Part shown: positions 46,487-57,293 of the stretch, one piece after another
Layout: each line of letters starts with the position of its first letter
Position numbering within the stretch: the stretch's first letter is position 1
Source: Nothophaeocryptopus gaeumannii
Taxonomy: Eukaryota; Ascomycota; Dothideomycetes; Mycosphaerellales; Mycosphaerellaceae
Length of the DNA: 64,000 nt
Reading direction: 5' to 3'
Assembly (NCBI GenBank): GCA_031771865.1
Contig: JASISA010000041.1
Coordinates: 2,728,001 to 2,792,000, forward strand
Program-made: the position numbers and the translations under genes
The notes under the pieces: generated by a model
Databases searched by the model: none
Seen by the model: the letters and a program-made list of their open reading frames with translations, nothing else
What the model was told of the DNA's origin: nothing

Positions 46487-48264
46487 ATGAACAGACTAGG
46501 CTTCTACCATCGAACGGCCGGGCAAAACCCTCAGCTCGAAGACCATGAGACAGAGCGTCGTGGATTGGACAAGCTCATTCTCATACGGTTGATTGTGCTG
46601 CTATTCTTGACCATGTTTGCGTGCTACCACTTACTTGCGCCCAAATTGCGACTGCTGGAGTTGATGATATGTCGAGAGTATTATCAAGACGCTGATCCTA
46701 CCGCCATCATGCCCCAATCTGCATGGCCAGGATTCGCAATAGAGGAAAGCAAGTGCAAAGCGAAAGACATACAAAGCAGGCTCTCGGACATTCGGTCAAT
46801 ATCAGTCTTCTTAGAAGGGCTTGGCAGTAGGTATATGCAGCTACTCGTCAGAGCTCCTGTACTGACTTGTCACAGCTGTGCTGTTCTCAATTTTCTGGGG
46901 TTATGCGGCAGACAAATATGGCAGACGAGTTGTCTACCTGCTTGGCATCGTCGGGCTTGTGCTCAGCAATGCCTTTTATTTCATCGTTTGTGAGTATTTT
47001 GCTGTCATACACATCTAGCTGTCCTATGGTGAGCTAACTTTTGAGCAGGCTCTGCTTATGATGCGATGCCCCCTGAGGCAGTCATCGCCGCAACCCCATT
47101 CTTGTATATTGGCGGAGGATCCGCCGTACTCCTCGCTTTAGCCACCACAATTGCCACGGATATTTCCTCAGAGGAGGAGCGGTACGTACAAGAACGGTTC
47201 AGGGACAATGCGAGCAAGCTGATGCACTCAGGTCCTCCATACTGTATTGGCTTCTCGCAACTTACTATCTCGCCACCGTTTGTGCGTCCTCTTTGGTCCT
47301 GGTGACCATGACTGGTTTCGTGTTGCCCTTTCTTCTGGCTCTATTGGCGCTGGCTCTGGCGTTCGTGTTCACATTGGACCTCCCTGACACGAGACGAAAG
47401 ATTCCGAAGACTGTCAGACTATCTGAGAGAGCAAATGGGCCTCGCTACGACAGTCGCAAGATCTGTGACTTTTATACGATCTACCGCGGATTTAGTCAAA
47501 GCCTAGAATATTGCCGACACAACTGGAAACTTGTGCTTGCATTGCTTTTATTCCCATTGATGGCGAGCAGAGGACCAATGATAGAATTGGCTTTGCCCTA
47601 TGTGTCGAACCGATACAGTTGGTCGCTTCGAGAGGTACGTCTATCATCATGATCAGAGCCTTAATAGGGTCAAATTCGTTGACTATGCATCAGGCAGCAA
47701 CACTGGACGCCATAAACGCCGGCATCAGCCTGGGATTCTCTGCAGTCGTTTTGCCCGCCGTTCTCAAGTTCTTAAGAGTGAAAGCTGGTTCCCCATTCCT
47801 GTCAGATGGGATTGTTGCTTTCTACAGCGCCGCCGCAATAGGCGTAGGCTCTATTGTTGCCGGACTTGCAGAACATATAGCACTGATGATCATTGGTACG
47901 TATGACTGGGATCCGCGCGGCTGGCGGGTTTGCTAACACTCTCCACGTAGGTTGGGTCATATATTCTACTGGATGTGGAGTGCGCATAGCAATCATCGCC
48001 ATTGCCACTTCTCTTCTACCGACAGCAGAGTTTGCCCCACTCAACACTATCATCATTACAGTTGAGACTGTGGCAGATCTCACACTTTCACCTTTGATCT
48101 GGCAGGCTTGGCGTGCAGGCCTCACTGCCGGCGGCATAGCCATGGGGCTGCCATGGTTCATTGTGGCCATCACTATGGTGATTGTCCTGATTATACTCGT
48201 TCCTATTGTAGGATTTGCTGGGCACAAACGAGGGCGAGAAGATATTCGTGAGCCTGCTATGTAA
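46487..48264 (+). CDS. MFS transporter (drug/metabolite efflux type)
   Basis: A 12-helix major facilitator of the plasma or vesicle membrane, likely a proton antiporter. Six exons are inferred: 46487-46826, 46876-46989, 47049-47181, 47232-47634, 47694-47895 and 47951-48264, totalling 501 residues. The first helix is LILIRLIVLLFLTMFACYHL. The family motif A is intact after helix 2 (WGYAADKYGRRVVYLLG). A large loop follows helix 6 (FVFTLDLPDTRRKI). The C-terminal helices end near GFAGHKRGRED. The ATG at 46463 opens another frame (DEQTRLLPSN) that looks like the N-terminus of related transporters. A one-base indel near 46535 could therefore have moved the start. The rest is intact. Confidence 0.82.
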
Positions 48265-48614
48265 ATTCTCTGCACTGTACAAAGTCGAGTCTCTGGGTCA
48301 TCATAATTCAATGGTTCGCGGAGAGACCTATTTCTGAGCATCGACACCTGTAGCGACAAGTGGCAAAGGAACACTGATGAGAGATGCAGCAGCCATCCTG
48401 AAGTTCAGAAGCCATGCAATCAACACTGCAAGCACAACGACGCTTCCTGAGACGGATCTTAGGACCAATTCGAGAACTACAGCTTGGAAGTAACGAAATT
48501 GATGGAAGATGTCTTCAAGTGCGACAAAGCAATGTTCTATGACTTTCGGGTACGATTTGCCTTGTTCAATGCCTGCCAACCGCGAAAGATATGACAAGCT
48601 CGCCGAAACGGCGT

Positions 48615-49162
48615 TTCGCCTTCGGAGTACGTTGCAACTGCCGATCTGATCAGAGAAAAGATCGCTCCGCCAGTTCTCAATGCCCACATTGGTAAATTGC
48701 CGTCCAAATATAACGACTGCGAAATGCTAAGTCACGTTGATTGAGCAGATCACACGTACAACTCAGCTCTGAACAAAGTCCGGAGGTACCTTTCCGCGAG
48801 AGAGGCAAAGATGTATTTGAACGTGCAATATAGGATCCGCATTGTCAAGTACGTTGGCGAAAGTTGTAACACCCGCTACAGTATGTCATGAGCTTAACAG
48901 TTAGCCTCTCTTCTCCTCAGTAAAGGACTGTCCACTTGCATTCTGCGACATGCGTACTGAAAAGTCCGATAACTTGGTGCCTGGAGACCGGATCGATCTA
49001 GATTTCGTCACTGAAGTCTATTATGTCAAGCACAACGCTGAGCATAGGTGGTACTATTTAGGTGATCAGGCCCCCGATGAAATTACCATTTCCACTCAGT
49101 TTGACTCGCTCAAGGATAATGACATACCAGGTCTGCTCCAATACCTTTCCTGCCAGGAATGA
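48615..49162 (+). pseudogene. Remnant of AsaB/CmcJ-type oxygenase
   Basis: Segments match the order of the fungal hydroxylase/desaturase family that includes AsaB and the bacterial CmcJ. They are HVD at 48733-48741 followed by ALNKVRRYLSAREAKMYLN, then KDCPLAFCDMRTEKSDNLVP and VTEVYYVKHNAEHRWYYLGD, ending in QAPDEITISTQFDS. A TGA follows the conserved HVD at 48742-48744. The VWRP segment is garbled, with a TAA in one frame at 48867-48869 and a frame change. The usual intron between these parts is still recognisable (GTATGT...CTCAG). The N-terminal third is missing or unrecognisable. The locus is therefore dead. Confidence 0.68.
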
Positions 49163-49345
49163 GGCACATACTGACCATTGTTAGTTTGCCCACACGCAGC
49201 GTTCTTTTTGTCAGACTGTGAGCAGCCGTTGCAACCAAGACAGAGCGTGGAAGTCAGGATCGTCTTCATTGCAAGGCACTCATAATGGATGTAATATTCT
49301 GCTTTTATATACGTTTTGACTTATCCACCTCTCATACAGCAAGTG
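49163..49345. other. Short spacer upstream of tRNA-Lys
   Basis: Contains TATATACG-like sequence at about 49306-49313, about 35 bases before the tRNA, which could help Pol III initiation. Nothing else is seen. Confidence 0.35.
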
Positions 49346-49370
49346 GCCGGGGTAGCTCAATCGGTAGAGC

Positions 49371-49422
49371 GTTCGTAGACACCTCCACAACGTGACCAAG
49401 ATCCTCATCTAACACTCGATAG
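49371..49422 (+). other. Spliceosomal-like intron in tRNA-Lys, between positions 25 and 26
   Basis: 52 nt, starts GTTCGT, ends GATAG. CTAAC at 49409-49413 lies nine bases before the AG. Length and signals match the introns of protein genes in this window. Its precise removal restores the D-arm to anticodon-arm spacing. Confidence 0.65.
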
Positions 49423-49434
49423 GTGTGGCTCTTA

Positions 49435-49466
49435 TGAGGGAATCTGTTTCGCCAGTTCCACAAAAA
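49435..49466 (+). other. Anticodon-loop intron of tRNA-Lys
   Basis: 32 nt at the canonical 37/38 position, the kind removed by tRNA splicing endonuclease. It contains CCACA (49458-49462), complementary to the 5' anticodon stem TGTGG. It also has TGAGG (49435-49439), complementary to the 3' stem CCTCA. Confidence 0.55.
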
Positions 49467-49549
49467 ACCTCAAGGTCGCGGGTTCGAGCCCCGCCTTCGG
49501 CTCTTCCTATACTGCCACTGTCCAAGACAGTGTTCAGGCTCGAATCTTC

Positions 49550-49554
49550 TTTTT
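49550..49554 (+). terminator. Possible Pol III terminator of tRNA-Lys
   Basis: First T5 run downstream of the tRNA, 48 bases after its 3' end. A second T5 run follows at about 49562-49566. Confidence 0.45.
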
Positions 49555-50133
49555 GGTTGACTTTTTGGTCTAGGGGTGGTTGAGGTAAAGACGGGGTTTG
49601 GAAGCTCAAAAGGGGAGCGAAATGCTTGCTATATGATACTTTTTACTTCCTATGTGCTTAGTGTATTCAAAACAATTATCTGTTGCTGTACGCAAGTGCG
49701 AGTATGCAATGTGCGGCCGTTGAGTCCGCGCCCGGTGAGTGAGTCAACTTGGGGCTTGGCACTTGGCACAGCTTATTGTCCCCCCCGCTCGGGGAATACT
49801 GGCAACACAACTATCACAAGACTTCATGACCGTACAATATCAATTTTCGTGGGGTCAATAGATATGTGTGTACATCTCATCATGTGAGCGCTGCATTTGC
49901 GAGCTTGTGACAGAGCGCGAAGTCGAAGATTGCCAGAAGCGGCTAGTGCGGATGAAGCCGTTCGACGACAGCTCCATTTGCATACGTCTTAAAGATTACC
50001 ACGAGACATATTGCTGCCCACATGGTACAGTGTGTCAGAGCAACAGGAGTCTTGGCTATCGCCGAAACTCGGATCTAATTCTTCTTGCTACCGATATGAC
50101 CCGAATCCCATGTTCCGCAATACCTCCGACTTC
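49555..50133. other. Intergenic, no gene seen
   Basis: Between tRNA-Lys and the 3' end of the PRISE reductase gene. Only short unsupported frames. Confidence 0.5.
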
Positions 50134-51488
50134 TTAATTGAAGCTGACCTTCACCATCGGCACAGGCGGCACCATCTTCAGCTTGGCCAGGTCCTCAAAC
50201 ACATCGAGCAATGCCTCCGATGAGTCGACGAAGCCGTGCCATCCAAGCTTGCGGCTTTTGTCCATACTGCGACTGTTAGCGCTGCCCATGAGCGGTCATG
50301 GTGATCCTACCTGAACAACAGCGGCGCCGGCCTACAGAGTGTTCCATCAAGGAAGCCGAGTACCCGATCGACATCACGCAACTCCTGCGTCAGACCATGC
50401 TCCTTCATGAGTTCGGTCCAAGCCTCCTGCACTTCTGGCATCCTGAACTTCCGCCTGGTGACACCTTTCGGGCCATATCCGCGCGGGTTGAAACGAGTCT
50501 CGGTTTCCGCATACTTATCGCCGTCCTGAGGTCTTTTTGATTGGATTCCATACCAGTCGGCGATGCGCGGCCAGGCTGCTTCCCAGGTAAACGAAGAGCT
50601 GTCACAGGTATTATACTTCTGATTTGGAGGTCCAAGTAGTACCGCCCACTCCTCCTGGTACGCATTCATTTGAGCCGCGGACATGGACTGGGGCATCTGC
50701 CAGGACGCGATATCACCTGGAAACTCGAAGGGCTGGCCAAGCTTCTTGCACACTGCGGCGTATACTGCCAGCGGAAAAGCACAATTCATCGCAGCATCTG
50801 GCACAGCCCCTACGATTGGTCCTGGCATATGCACGCTCCACCCACATCCAGTCTCCTGTGCATACTTGAACAGTAGGTCCTCCTGCGGATAGTAGAAGTT
50901 CGGTTCTAGATCCACTCGCGGATCGGACTCTTCTTGAGGGACCTTTGTTGGGCCAAGGTGGCCGCCGTAGTTCTGAAACGTGAGCAGTCGAACGCGTCAT
51001 CGGGGTATTATTAAACTTACTTTCGCTCCGGTCTGGAGCATAAAACGCTTGGGAGTGACCGACGCAAACTTCATGGCCTGGAGAAAGTTGTCCAGCAGCT
51101 GCGAATTTACTCGGACCAGCTCTTCTGCATTTGACCACAGTCCGGCCCCTTCTTTTGGAGTGGGCTGAATGTATGAGAAGAAGAACACATGATCCGCCTT
51201 GACATTATACTGCTTCAACACTTCTGCAATCTCCTTTGGCTCTTTCAAGAAGTCAAGCGGGATATGCTCCACACACTCAGGAAGCCCGCCTGGAATCAGA
51301 GGAGGCCTCCTACTCAAGCAAATTATCCTCTTCCATCTCTTCGGGTGTTCAGAGAGCACCCTCAACATGTAGTGCCCGCTGATGCCATTTGCTCCAGTGA
51401 TTATGGCAGTCAAGCCTTCGATTTCCGGCGAGTACACTGGCAGGGCGTGGAAGATGCCTTTGCGCTGGACTTGCTGAATCGACATCAT
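50134..51488 (-). CDS. PRISE-family short-chain reductase
   Basis: An NAD(P)H-dependent reductase of the progesterone-5-beta-reductase/iridoid-synthase-like (PRISE) group. Exons 51021-51488, 50311-50972 and 50134-50266 give 420 residues. The nucleotide-binding motif is TAIITGANGISGHYMLRVL. The LQTGAK motif with the catalytic Lys is split from NYGG by the first intron. The Tyr-containing NFYYPQEDLLF follows. The C-terminus MDKSRKLGWHGFVDSSEALL, then DVFEDLAKLKMVP, is typical of the family. Introns are 48 and 44 nt. Fungal members often reduce enones in secondary-metabolite pathways, which fits the neighbouring MFS and hydrolase genes. The start is the first of two adjacent ATGs. Confidence 0.9.
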
Positions 51489-52277
51489 GAGAAGTGTCAG
51501 GTGAAGTTAATGATTAGTAGGATGTAATTCGAGGCTCTGTTCTACTTTCGAACCAGTGAATCTCGCCATTATGATTACCCAGGTTGCTCTCAGAGCGACC
51601 TTGCCCACGTAACTAAAGGCGGGGTTTGATTAACAATGCAACTGTTACAAGCTGATCTGGATGTCTGTTTGGACTGGCTCGTTGACATAATTCTGACTCG
51701 GCCGATATTTTTGAAGTTTGTACCAGGATGTCTTGGGAACTCGTGCGACGAGAACGCCACGGAGGCCGCGAACAATCTCTCTGAATCCGTTGACGGCCGC
51801 GCATGGTTTCGTGTCAAAATGGCCGGACGTACGTACACTCGGCTCGTATGAAAGGGGTCTGGTCCGTCCGTGTGGCCAATCAGCTCTCACGTGCTATCTA
51901 AAGCAGCTTGGAATATCGGGGTTTGCAGGGATCATGCTACCGTGGCCCTTGTCTAAAGTTCGTACGTTCCGCTTCGTCCTCCCTTAACACCGTCCTGTCA
52001 TCATGCTGAGTGGCTCTTTTCATTGTCCGGACCATGCGGTTGACCATGGCGTGCGTTATCGCATCTGGGGTGTGCCCGATTCTTAAGTCCACGAGCCCGT
52101 CTGGTAGGTCTTATAAGTACACGGCTTGTCCCCTTCTTTGTCAGATCCAAGAAAACCAACCAGAAGACTAAAAATCTACAAGTCTACATACCAATGCAAT
52201 AATAGTACACATACCAAGAGACGCTGATACTGGCTACAACACACCATACCACAAAGACATCTACAAACAAAAGCAAT
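51489..52277. promoter_or_regulatory. Divergent upstream region; TATA-like box at 52112
   Basis: TTATAAGTAC at 52111-52120 lies about 165 bases before the ATG of the small downstream gene and could be its TATA box. Short frames at 51590-51990 overlap on both strands without motifs. Confidence 0.35.
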
Positions 52278-52514
52278 ATGACTTTCTCCAAACTCAGCAG
52301 CCGACGCAAGTCTGCCGACAGCACATTCAGCATCAGCTCATCTAGCTCTTCCGTCGACAAGACACTGATGACCACGATGCTTCCTTTGGCTCCAAGAGAG
52401 GATGACTGCGCCATGTCAGAGGAGACACGCCGAAAAGGACTGCTAGCAAAGTGCAAGCGAGCCAACAAGGAGCCATGGAAGTCGGCAAAGCCAGTTCCCT
52501 CCAGGCGGCTATGA
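52278..52514 (+). CDS. Small Ser/Lys-rich hypothetical protein (78 aa)
   Basis: Single frame from ATG 52278 (MTFSKLSSRRKSADSTFS). It has an S run, a short acidic patch and a basic end (RRKGLLAKCKRANKEPWK). There is no signal peptide or membrane segment. A TATA-like box upstream and an A-rich leader support expression. A C at 52463 in the CKR stretch is the main cysteine. Function unknown. It may be lineage-specific. Confidence 0.45.
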   Translation: MTFSKLSSRRKSADSTFSISSSSSSVDKTLMTTMLPLAPREDDCAMSEETRRKGLLAKCKRANKEPWKSAKPVPSRRL

Positions 52515-55500
52515 GCACATACGAAGACAGCTCTCAGCTAGCAAGTCTGAGTGCGATAACCATGTTGAGTCTGTTGAGGACTCTTCCTGCATCAAGCTTG
52601 AAGGGAGCGGCCAGAGTTTCAAAGCAACCAGAATGCCATCAGTCAGCGGAGCATCAGAATGGGAGCAAGTAATAATGGAAGTGCAATAGCGTAAAGCATT
52701 GCGATGGAGGCGGGCTAGCATTGTCAGCTGCAACTGTGTCGAAAGACATGCTTGGGTCAAACAGCATGAAGGACTGGAATGCACCAGTACCTGGAGTTGG
52801 GAGGAGACGAAGGGATGCGAGAATCTCTGCTGAAAGCATCGGGAAGAGAGGAATACGGTAGACCTTACCTAGTGATTTCGATTAGACCAAACTCGACTTA
52901 CACACCCGCTCTTCCAGAGTATTCGCTCTTCTTCCCACGAGTTCCAGTCAATCCTGACGTGGTCACGTTCCAATCTTGACGAGTTCGCAGCAAGTTCGTG
53001 AGGAATGGTGTTCGCCGATCGCTCCGCGGTATGCACATCAACGGACCTCCCTCCGTGCTATAGCACATCAGGCCGAAGATCGTTTCCATGCTGTACGTTC
53101 ATTCTCATGCTGTACGTTCATTCTTAGCTGGGACTCAACTAGAAGGCAAGTAGCCGCGCTTCAACTAATTTTGAGGAAAGTGTTAATCAAGACGTCAGCT
53201 TCAATCTTGCACCTGCACCTCATTCGTGCCAGGGCACTGGAACGCTGCATGGATTTTTGTACAGCGATACAATAAGAACAGGCCCGGGAACTCTTCTGCA
53301 ACTCGTTTACAGAGAGGCTGTGATTAGACATCAGGAGGAGTAAGAAGTTGTGAAGGAAATATCTTGAGGCTGGCTACACTGTCACCCGATGTGAGTGTCG
53401 AAGGGACCGCAATATTGTTTGGTGTTTGGAATATTTGGACGTCATTTCTGCTGGCCAAACTGCGTCCTGTGAGATGAATGTCCACTGGATGAGATCTTCG
53501 CGTTGACGGTCGTTCGATTCCATGATTTAAGACAGAGGCCCAGGTGTTCTTGACCTTGCAACAGTCTTGACTGGTTTCCTGCGCATTAGCGATTTGGAAC
53601 TTGTCTATACTTATTCGAATGATTGTTCGAGTTGAGTCGGTGGCTTCGAAGGATTGTAATTGCTCGATACTTATTCGTAGAGGGATACATTCCATCGACT
53701 GGTGTGAGAGTGTCCGGAGGTCATGGATAGAATGACTGTCAGGCTGTTCCTCCGATATCAATTCGTTCGCAATAGGTTGAAGACTATCTCGAAAGCTTAG
53801 AAGTCGTTGGAGATGGGATGAGTCTCCTCGTCTCCAGCTGTTGAAATGAATGCGTATGCGCCTGTGGTAGCATGTAGAATATAAATCGAGTCGCATCTCG
53901 AAGAGAGACAGCCGACGATGGAGTCTGTCACGACCTCCTACTCTGTACCACCTTGCTTGGCATAACAGTATCAACGTCTGCGCGCAAGTCTTGCTACCAT
54001 CGTGATCCTCGGTGTTTGGCCACTGGAGTTTGTTTTGGCAATGACAGGGCTAGGTCAGAATACGTCTCTCGAGCGGACTCGCTGGATAAAGCGCGATCAA
54101 TGCTACAGAGTCGTGCTGAATGCGTCAAAGTGGCAGTTTACGTCTTGAAAGCAAGGGCAATTGGCAACACATACGATGCACAGTCGTCGAGAGATCAAGA
54201 GCGATCGCTCAGTATGTAACCTTCGACATGTTCGACTTTGGATCGATCGATCGACCAAGATTCGTCAGGTTCTGGGAGGACTGTGGTAAGGGTCGTGGCT
54301 CAGGATGGTGGCCTGCTCTCGCCAGCTTCGGAACGATGTAAAGGGGCAGTTCTACGTTACCTTCGTCGATGCATGTGTGCGCCTCTCGCCCCTTGCCATC
54401 GACATCTGCGGAACCATCAGCAGATCAACAGTGAACGGAACTCGACATGCATGGTATATGTTGTCGTGCCAGCGCTCAGACAAGGTACCCTCTCACCTAC
54501 ATATGCAATGCCTAGATTGACAGACTGCGGCGAGTGAGGATGCGGCCAAAATCGCTATCGGCGACAGGAGGTCATTTGAGCGGCTAGTACAGGGCGTTAT
54601 GCATCTGTCCCTTGCTTGAGTCGAGAATATGCTGGGATTGTGCTGCTCGCCCGTCTCGCGTTGACGATGGCGTACCCGCTGCAAGTCAATGCGCAGCCCA
54701 GACAGGTCTATTCGGCGACAATTTCAGCTTATGCCTCAGAGTCTCGTCACGATCGGCCAAAGCCTCTTCTCATGAGTTCTCCCAGGGGACCGTTCGCCTC
54801 TCTCGGGGTTTTCGGCGCGTATGACTGGACCTGAATGGCGTTTAAGGGTGTTGCTTACTCTGCCTGGCATGAAAGGAGGGAGCTGCGGTTCCACAGAGCC
54901 ATGAATGACTATGGCCAGGTACGGCAAGTATTCCGGCGTCATCATGAGAAGGTCGTGTCTCTAGCGTCCGGTGGAGGCGGAGAACTCGACGGCTGTCTTG
55001 TGATAGAGGACAATGTGCGATCGAAGGTGAAAACTCCGTGGAGTCTCAGATGAACAGTGGCATCAGCTGAGCAATCAAGGCTTCATCGAGTGCTGATGTG
55101 GCTGTCATCAGCCCCGAAGCCTTTGCTGGGCGATGTGGCCTTTCCACCAGATCGTTCCGCGGCTGCTGACGACCCAACAGATCAGTACTACCAGCGGCGA
55201 ACGCATCTACTTTCGGCACACCTGAATGAAGTTGGATCCCCCTGCAGCTAATGCCTCAGGGCGCAGTCAGGGTCTTAGCACACACCTCAGGTGTCTCAGA
55301 ATTAACTTTGTATACCAATATCAGTACACTTACACACAATGTATTCAACACAACCTATATGCGCATGGCACCTTGCCAGCTTTGTCGCCGCACTTGCCGC
55401 CAGGACCGATGACGAACCAGAAACCATCCCAAGGCGTGGGTGAACAATCGCAACATATGACCGCAGGGCCACAGTGGAAGGAATGCATGTTGGAGGCAGT

Positions 55501-56993
55501 GGTCGTGTCGTAGTCTACCAGAGGACAAGGGCCAGCCAACACGACGAAAAGACTCGCCGTGTATGAGATCGCCAGGCGCGGATTTTACGGAGAGCGGAGA
55601 GAAAGCTATGAGCGTGACGAGTTTGGTAGGACTCCATTGAGGAGTTATCCTGGAATGTTGCATCAGTACACCGTCGAGCTAGCGAGTAGAACTTTCACGA
55701 CCTGCTCACTATGCTTTATCAAACGCAGCATGTGTACGGCAGTCTTCGGTGACAGGAGAGGAGAATCATGTGCGGTCCCAACTTCGTGCCGTAGACTTGA
55801 TGATGGCATTGAGGAAAGGTGAAGAGGCATTAGAGTTAGACGTTGGGCAGCAATAACCAGCGGGCGAACCAGCGCCGAACGCTCCCCAGAATTAATTAAT
55901 CAGATCGACTCATCAGCCAGTGGAATTGCAAAAAAAGCGAACCGGGGGTCAGAGCGCAGAGTCTAATCGGATGTCGCCGACTTTGCCCATGCATTTGTCC
56001 CTTTTTATCCAGTGAAAGCCATCAGTTCTCTACTCCAAACACTCCAACCGAAACTGCATACGACTTCGACACATATAGTCCCACGACGATCAGTGCTTCC
56101 GGACACCCTGCATTCCCGTGATCTGACGATATGAAAGCCCCTGTATTGTTGCCCCCGAATGCCTCGTTGGTAGCTCTGTAGAGCAGGGCATACCGATTCC
56201 ATGGCCTTGTACCGCCCGCACCGTACGCCACGCGATCACAAGGTCTGGACCACCCCTGATGCCATTTCATACTCGTTCAAGTCCGAGGCCTGATGTTCGT
56301 TCATGCTGCGTGCTGCGACTCAACTCGAGCGCAATAAACTCGAATGCGTCGCGAAGCAATAACATAGATGGTGGAGGAATTCCGAAGGAAGCAAGAGATG
56401 ACGAGCGTCAGGGCTCGCCATGCTTTCACCTCAGCCAGAATCGAAACGAAAGTCAAATGTGGAGTTGGAAGGCCTCGATCACCATCAGATTCGAGAGTTC
56501 TCCGAATCGACTCGCTGCGTATTTCTCGCACTGTCGTACACGAGCAGTACAATGCCGTGCCTCCATCTAGGGCTGACAAAGCTGTCGTTCAGTGCGACCA
56601 AACACCCACAGCGCGCTGCAAGCCGTGCAGATCGTATGCTCGATGCCCATCATCCGTCCGCACACCCATAGTAACGCAGAGGCGGTCAAAATGTGGTGAC
56701 ACAATAGGTGGCTGTTTGACTCAAGCCCTGTGCAACCGATCGTCCAACCCGGAATCCGCGCTGCACACGTCGCACAAGATCTCGCTCGAGAACCCAGAGC
56801 CATGGTCGTTTCCGGTCCGCGTGCGTGCATCCTGCAAGGTTCCGCGTTAGCAGAGCCGAGCCGAGTGGACTCAAGATGACAGAAGTTGAGACGGGACGCG
56901 TGATACCGCTATTGTTTGTCACCCAGGACGTGCCAGACGAATCGGTCCAAACGCAGCTTCCCAACGCTTCTTGCAACGATTCGAGTGCGCTCA
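52515..56993. other. Long region without a convincing gene
   Basis: Open frames of 60-216 codons exist (the longest is minus 53324-53974) but show no recognisable motif or splice structure. A perfect 19-bp tandem pair lies at 53087-53105 and 53106-53124. The plus-strand frame at 54616-54834 has a short hydrophobic start, but too little support for a secreted protein. Confidence 0.4.
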
Positions 56994-57293
56994 CTACGAC
57001 GATCTTGACGAAGAGGCACAATCCTTTTTGTTCGCCTTGCTCGGAATGACGGAAGCCTTCTTTCGCAGAGTATAGAGGGCTGGAGTCTCTCTGCAATCGC
57101 CTGACAACAATATCAATTAGTTGGACAGAGCATCGGGCTAGACATTCGTACCGCACTTCTCGTCCAGTCTGTATTCCACCGCAACAACGTTCGCAGGGCA
57201 GCGCTTGTGAGTCTCTTGGTATTTGATGCACCAGGCGCGAACTGTGTATCTCAGGTGACCGCAGGCGTATTCGACCTTGGTGTAGTCACACAT
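56994..57293 (-). CDS. Small cysteine-rich conserved fungal protein (82 aa)
   Basis: Exons 57152-57293 and 56994-57100 are joined by a 51-nt intron (donor GTACGA, acceptor GTCAG). The mature sequence starts MCDYTKVEYACGHLRYTVRA and continues WCIKYQETHKRCP. It completes the motif DEKCGDCRET across the splice. The C/H spacing (CxxxxxxxxCGH, then two more Cys and CGDC) suggests a small zinc-binding fold. I recognise similar short hypothetical proteins in Dothideomycetes but know no function. A longer upstream frame exists, but the internal ATG fits the family start. Confidence 0.68.

Larger units (their letters stand above)
49346..49502 (+). tRNA. tRNA-Lys(CUU) with two introns, one spliceosomal-like
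   Basis: The acceptor stem GCCGGGG (49346-49352) pairs with CTTCGGC (49495-49501) over seven pairs, two of them G-U. The D arm is 49355-49370. If 49371-49422 is removed, G423 becomes position 26. The anticodon arm TGTGG with loop CTCTTA (49424-49434) follows, giving anticodon CTT and U33. A second intron at 49435-49466 sits at the normal 37/38 site. The 3' stem is CCTCA (49468-49472). The variable loop AGGTC, T arm GCGGG/CCCGC with TTCGAGC and discriminator T complete a 73-nt product. A box TAGCTCAATCGG and B box GGTTCGAGCC are intact. One anticodon-stem pair is T-T (426/470). A pseudogene is possible. Confidence 0.72.

Noticed and set aside
46463..46540. Frameshifted N-terminus of the MFS transporter
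   Set aside because: The ATG at 46487 gives an intact 501-residue protein. The other frame is only suggestive, so it was noted but not called broken.
49346..49502. Interrupted tRNA as elongator tRNA-Met, or with TTCGT as the 5' anticodon stem
   Set aside because: Neither reading gives U33 or a proper loop. The CTCTTA loop after removing the 52-nt segment does.
53500..53520. B-box-like GTTCGATTCC as another interrupted tRNA
   Set aside because: The flanking bases do not form a T stem and no A box or acceptor partner was found upstream.
53324..53974. 216-codon minus-strand frame
   Set aside because: Low-complexity and partly repetitive sequence with no recognisable motif. Length alone is weak evidence in this composition.
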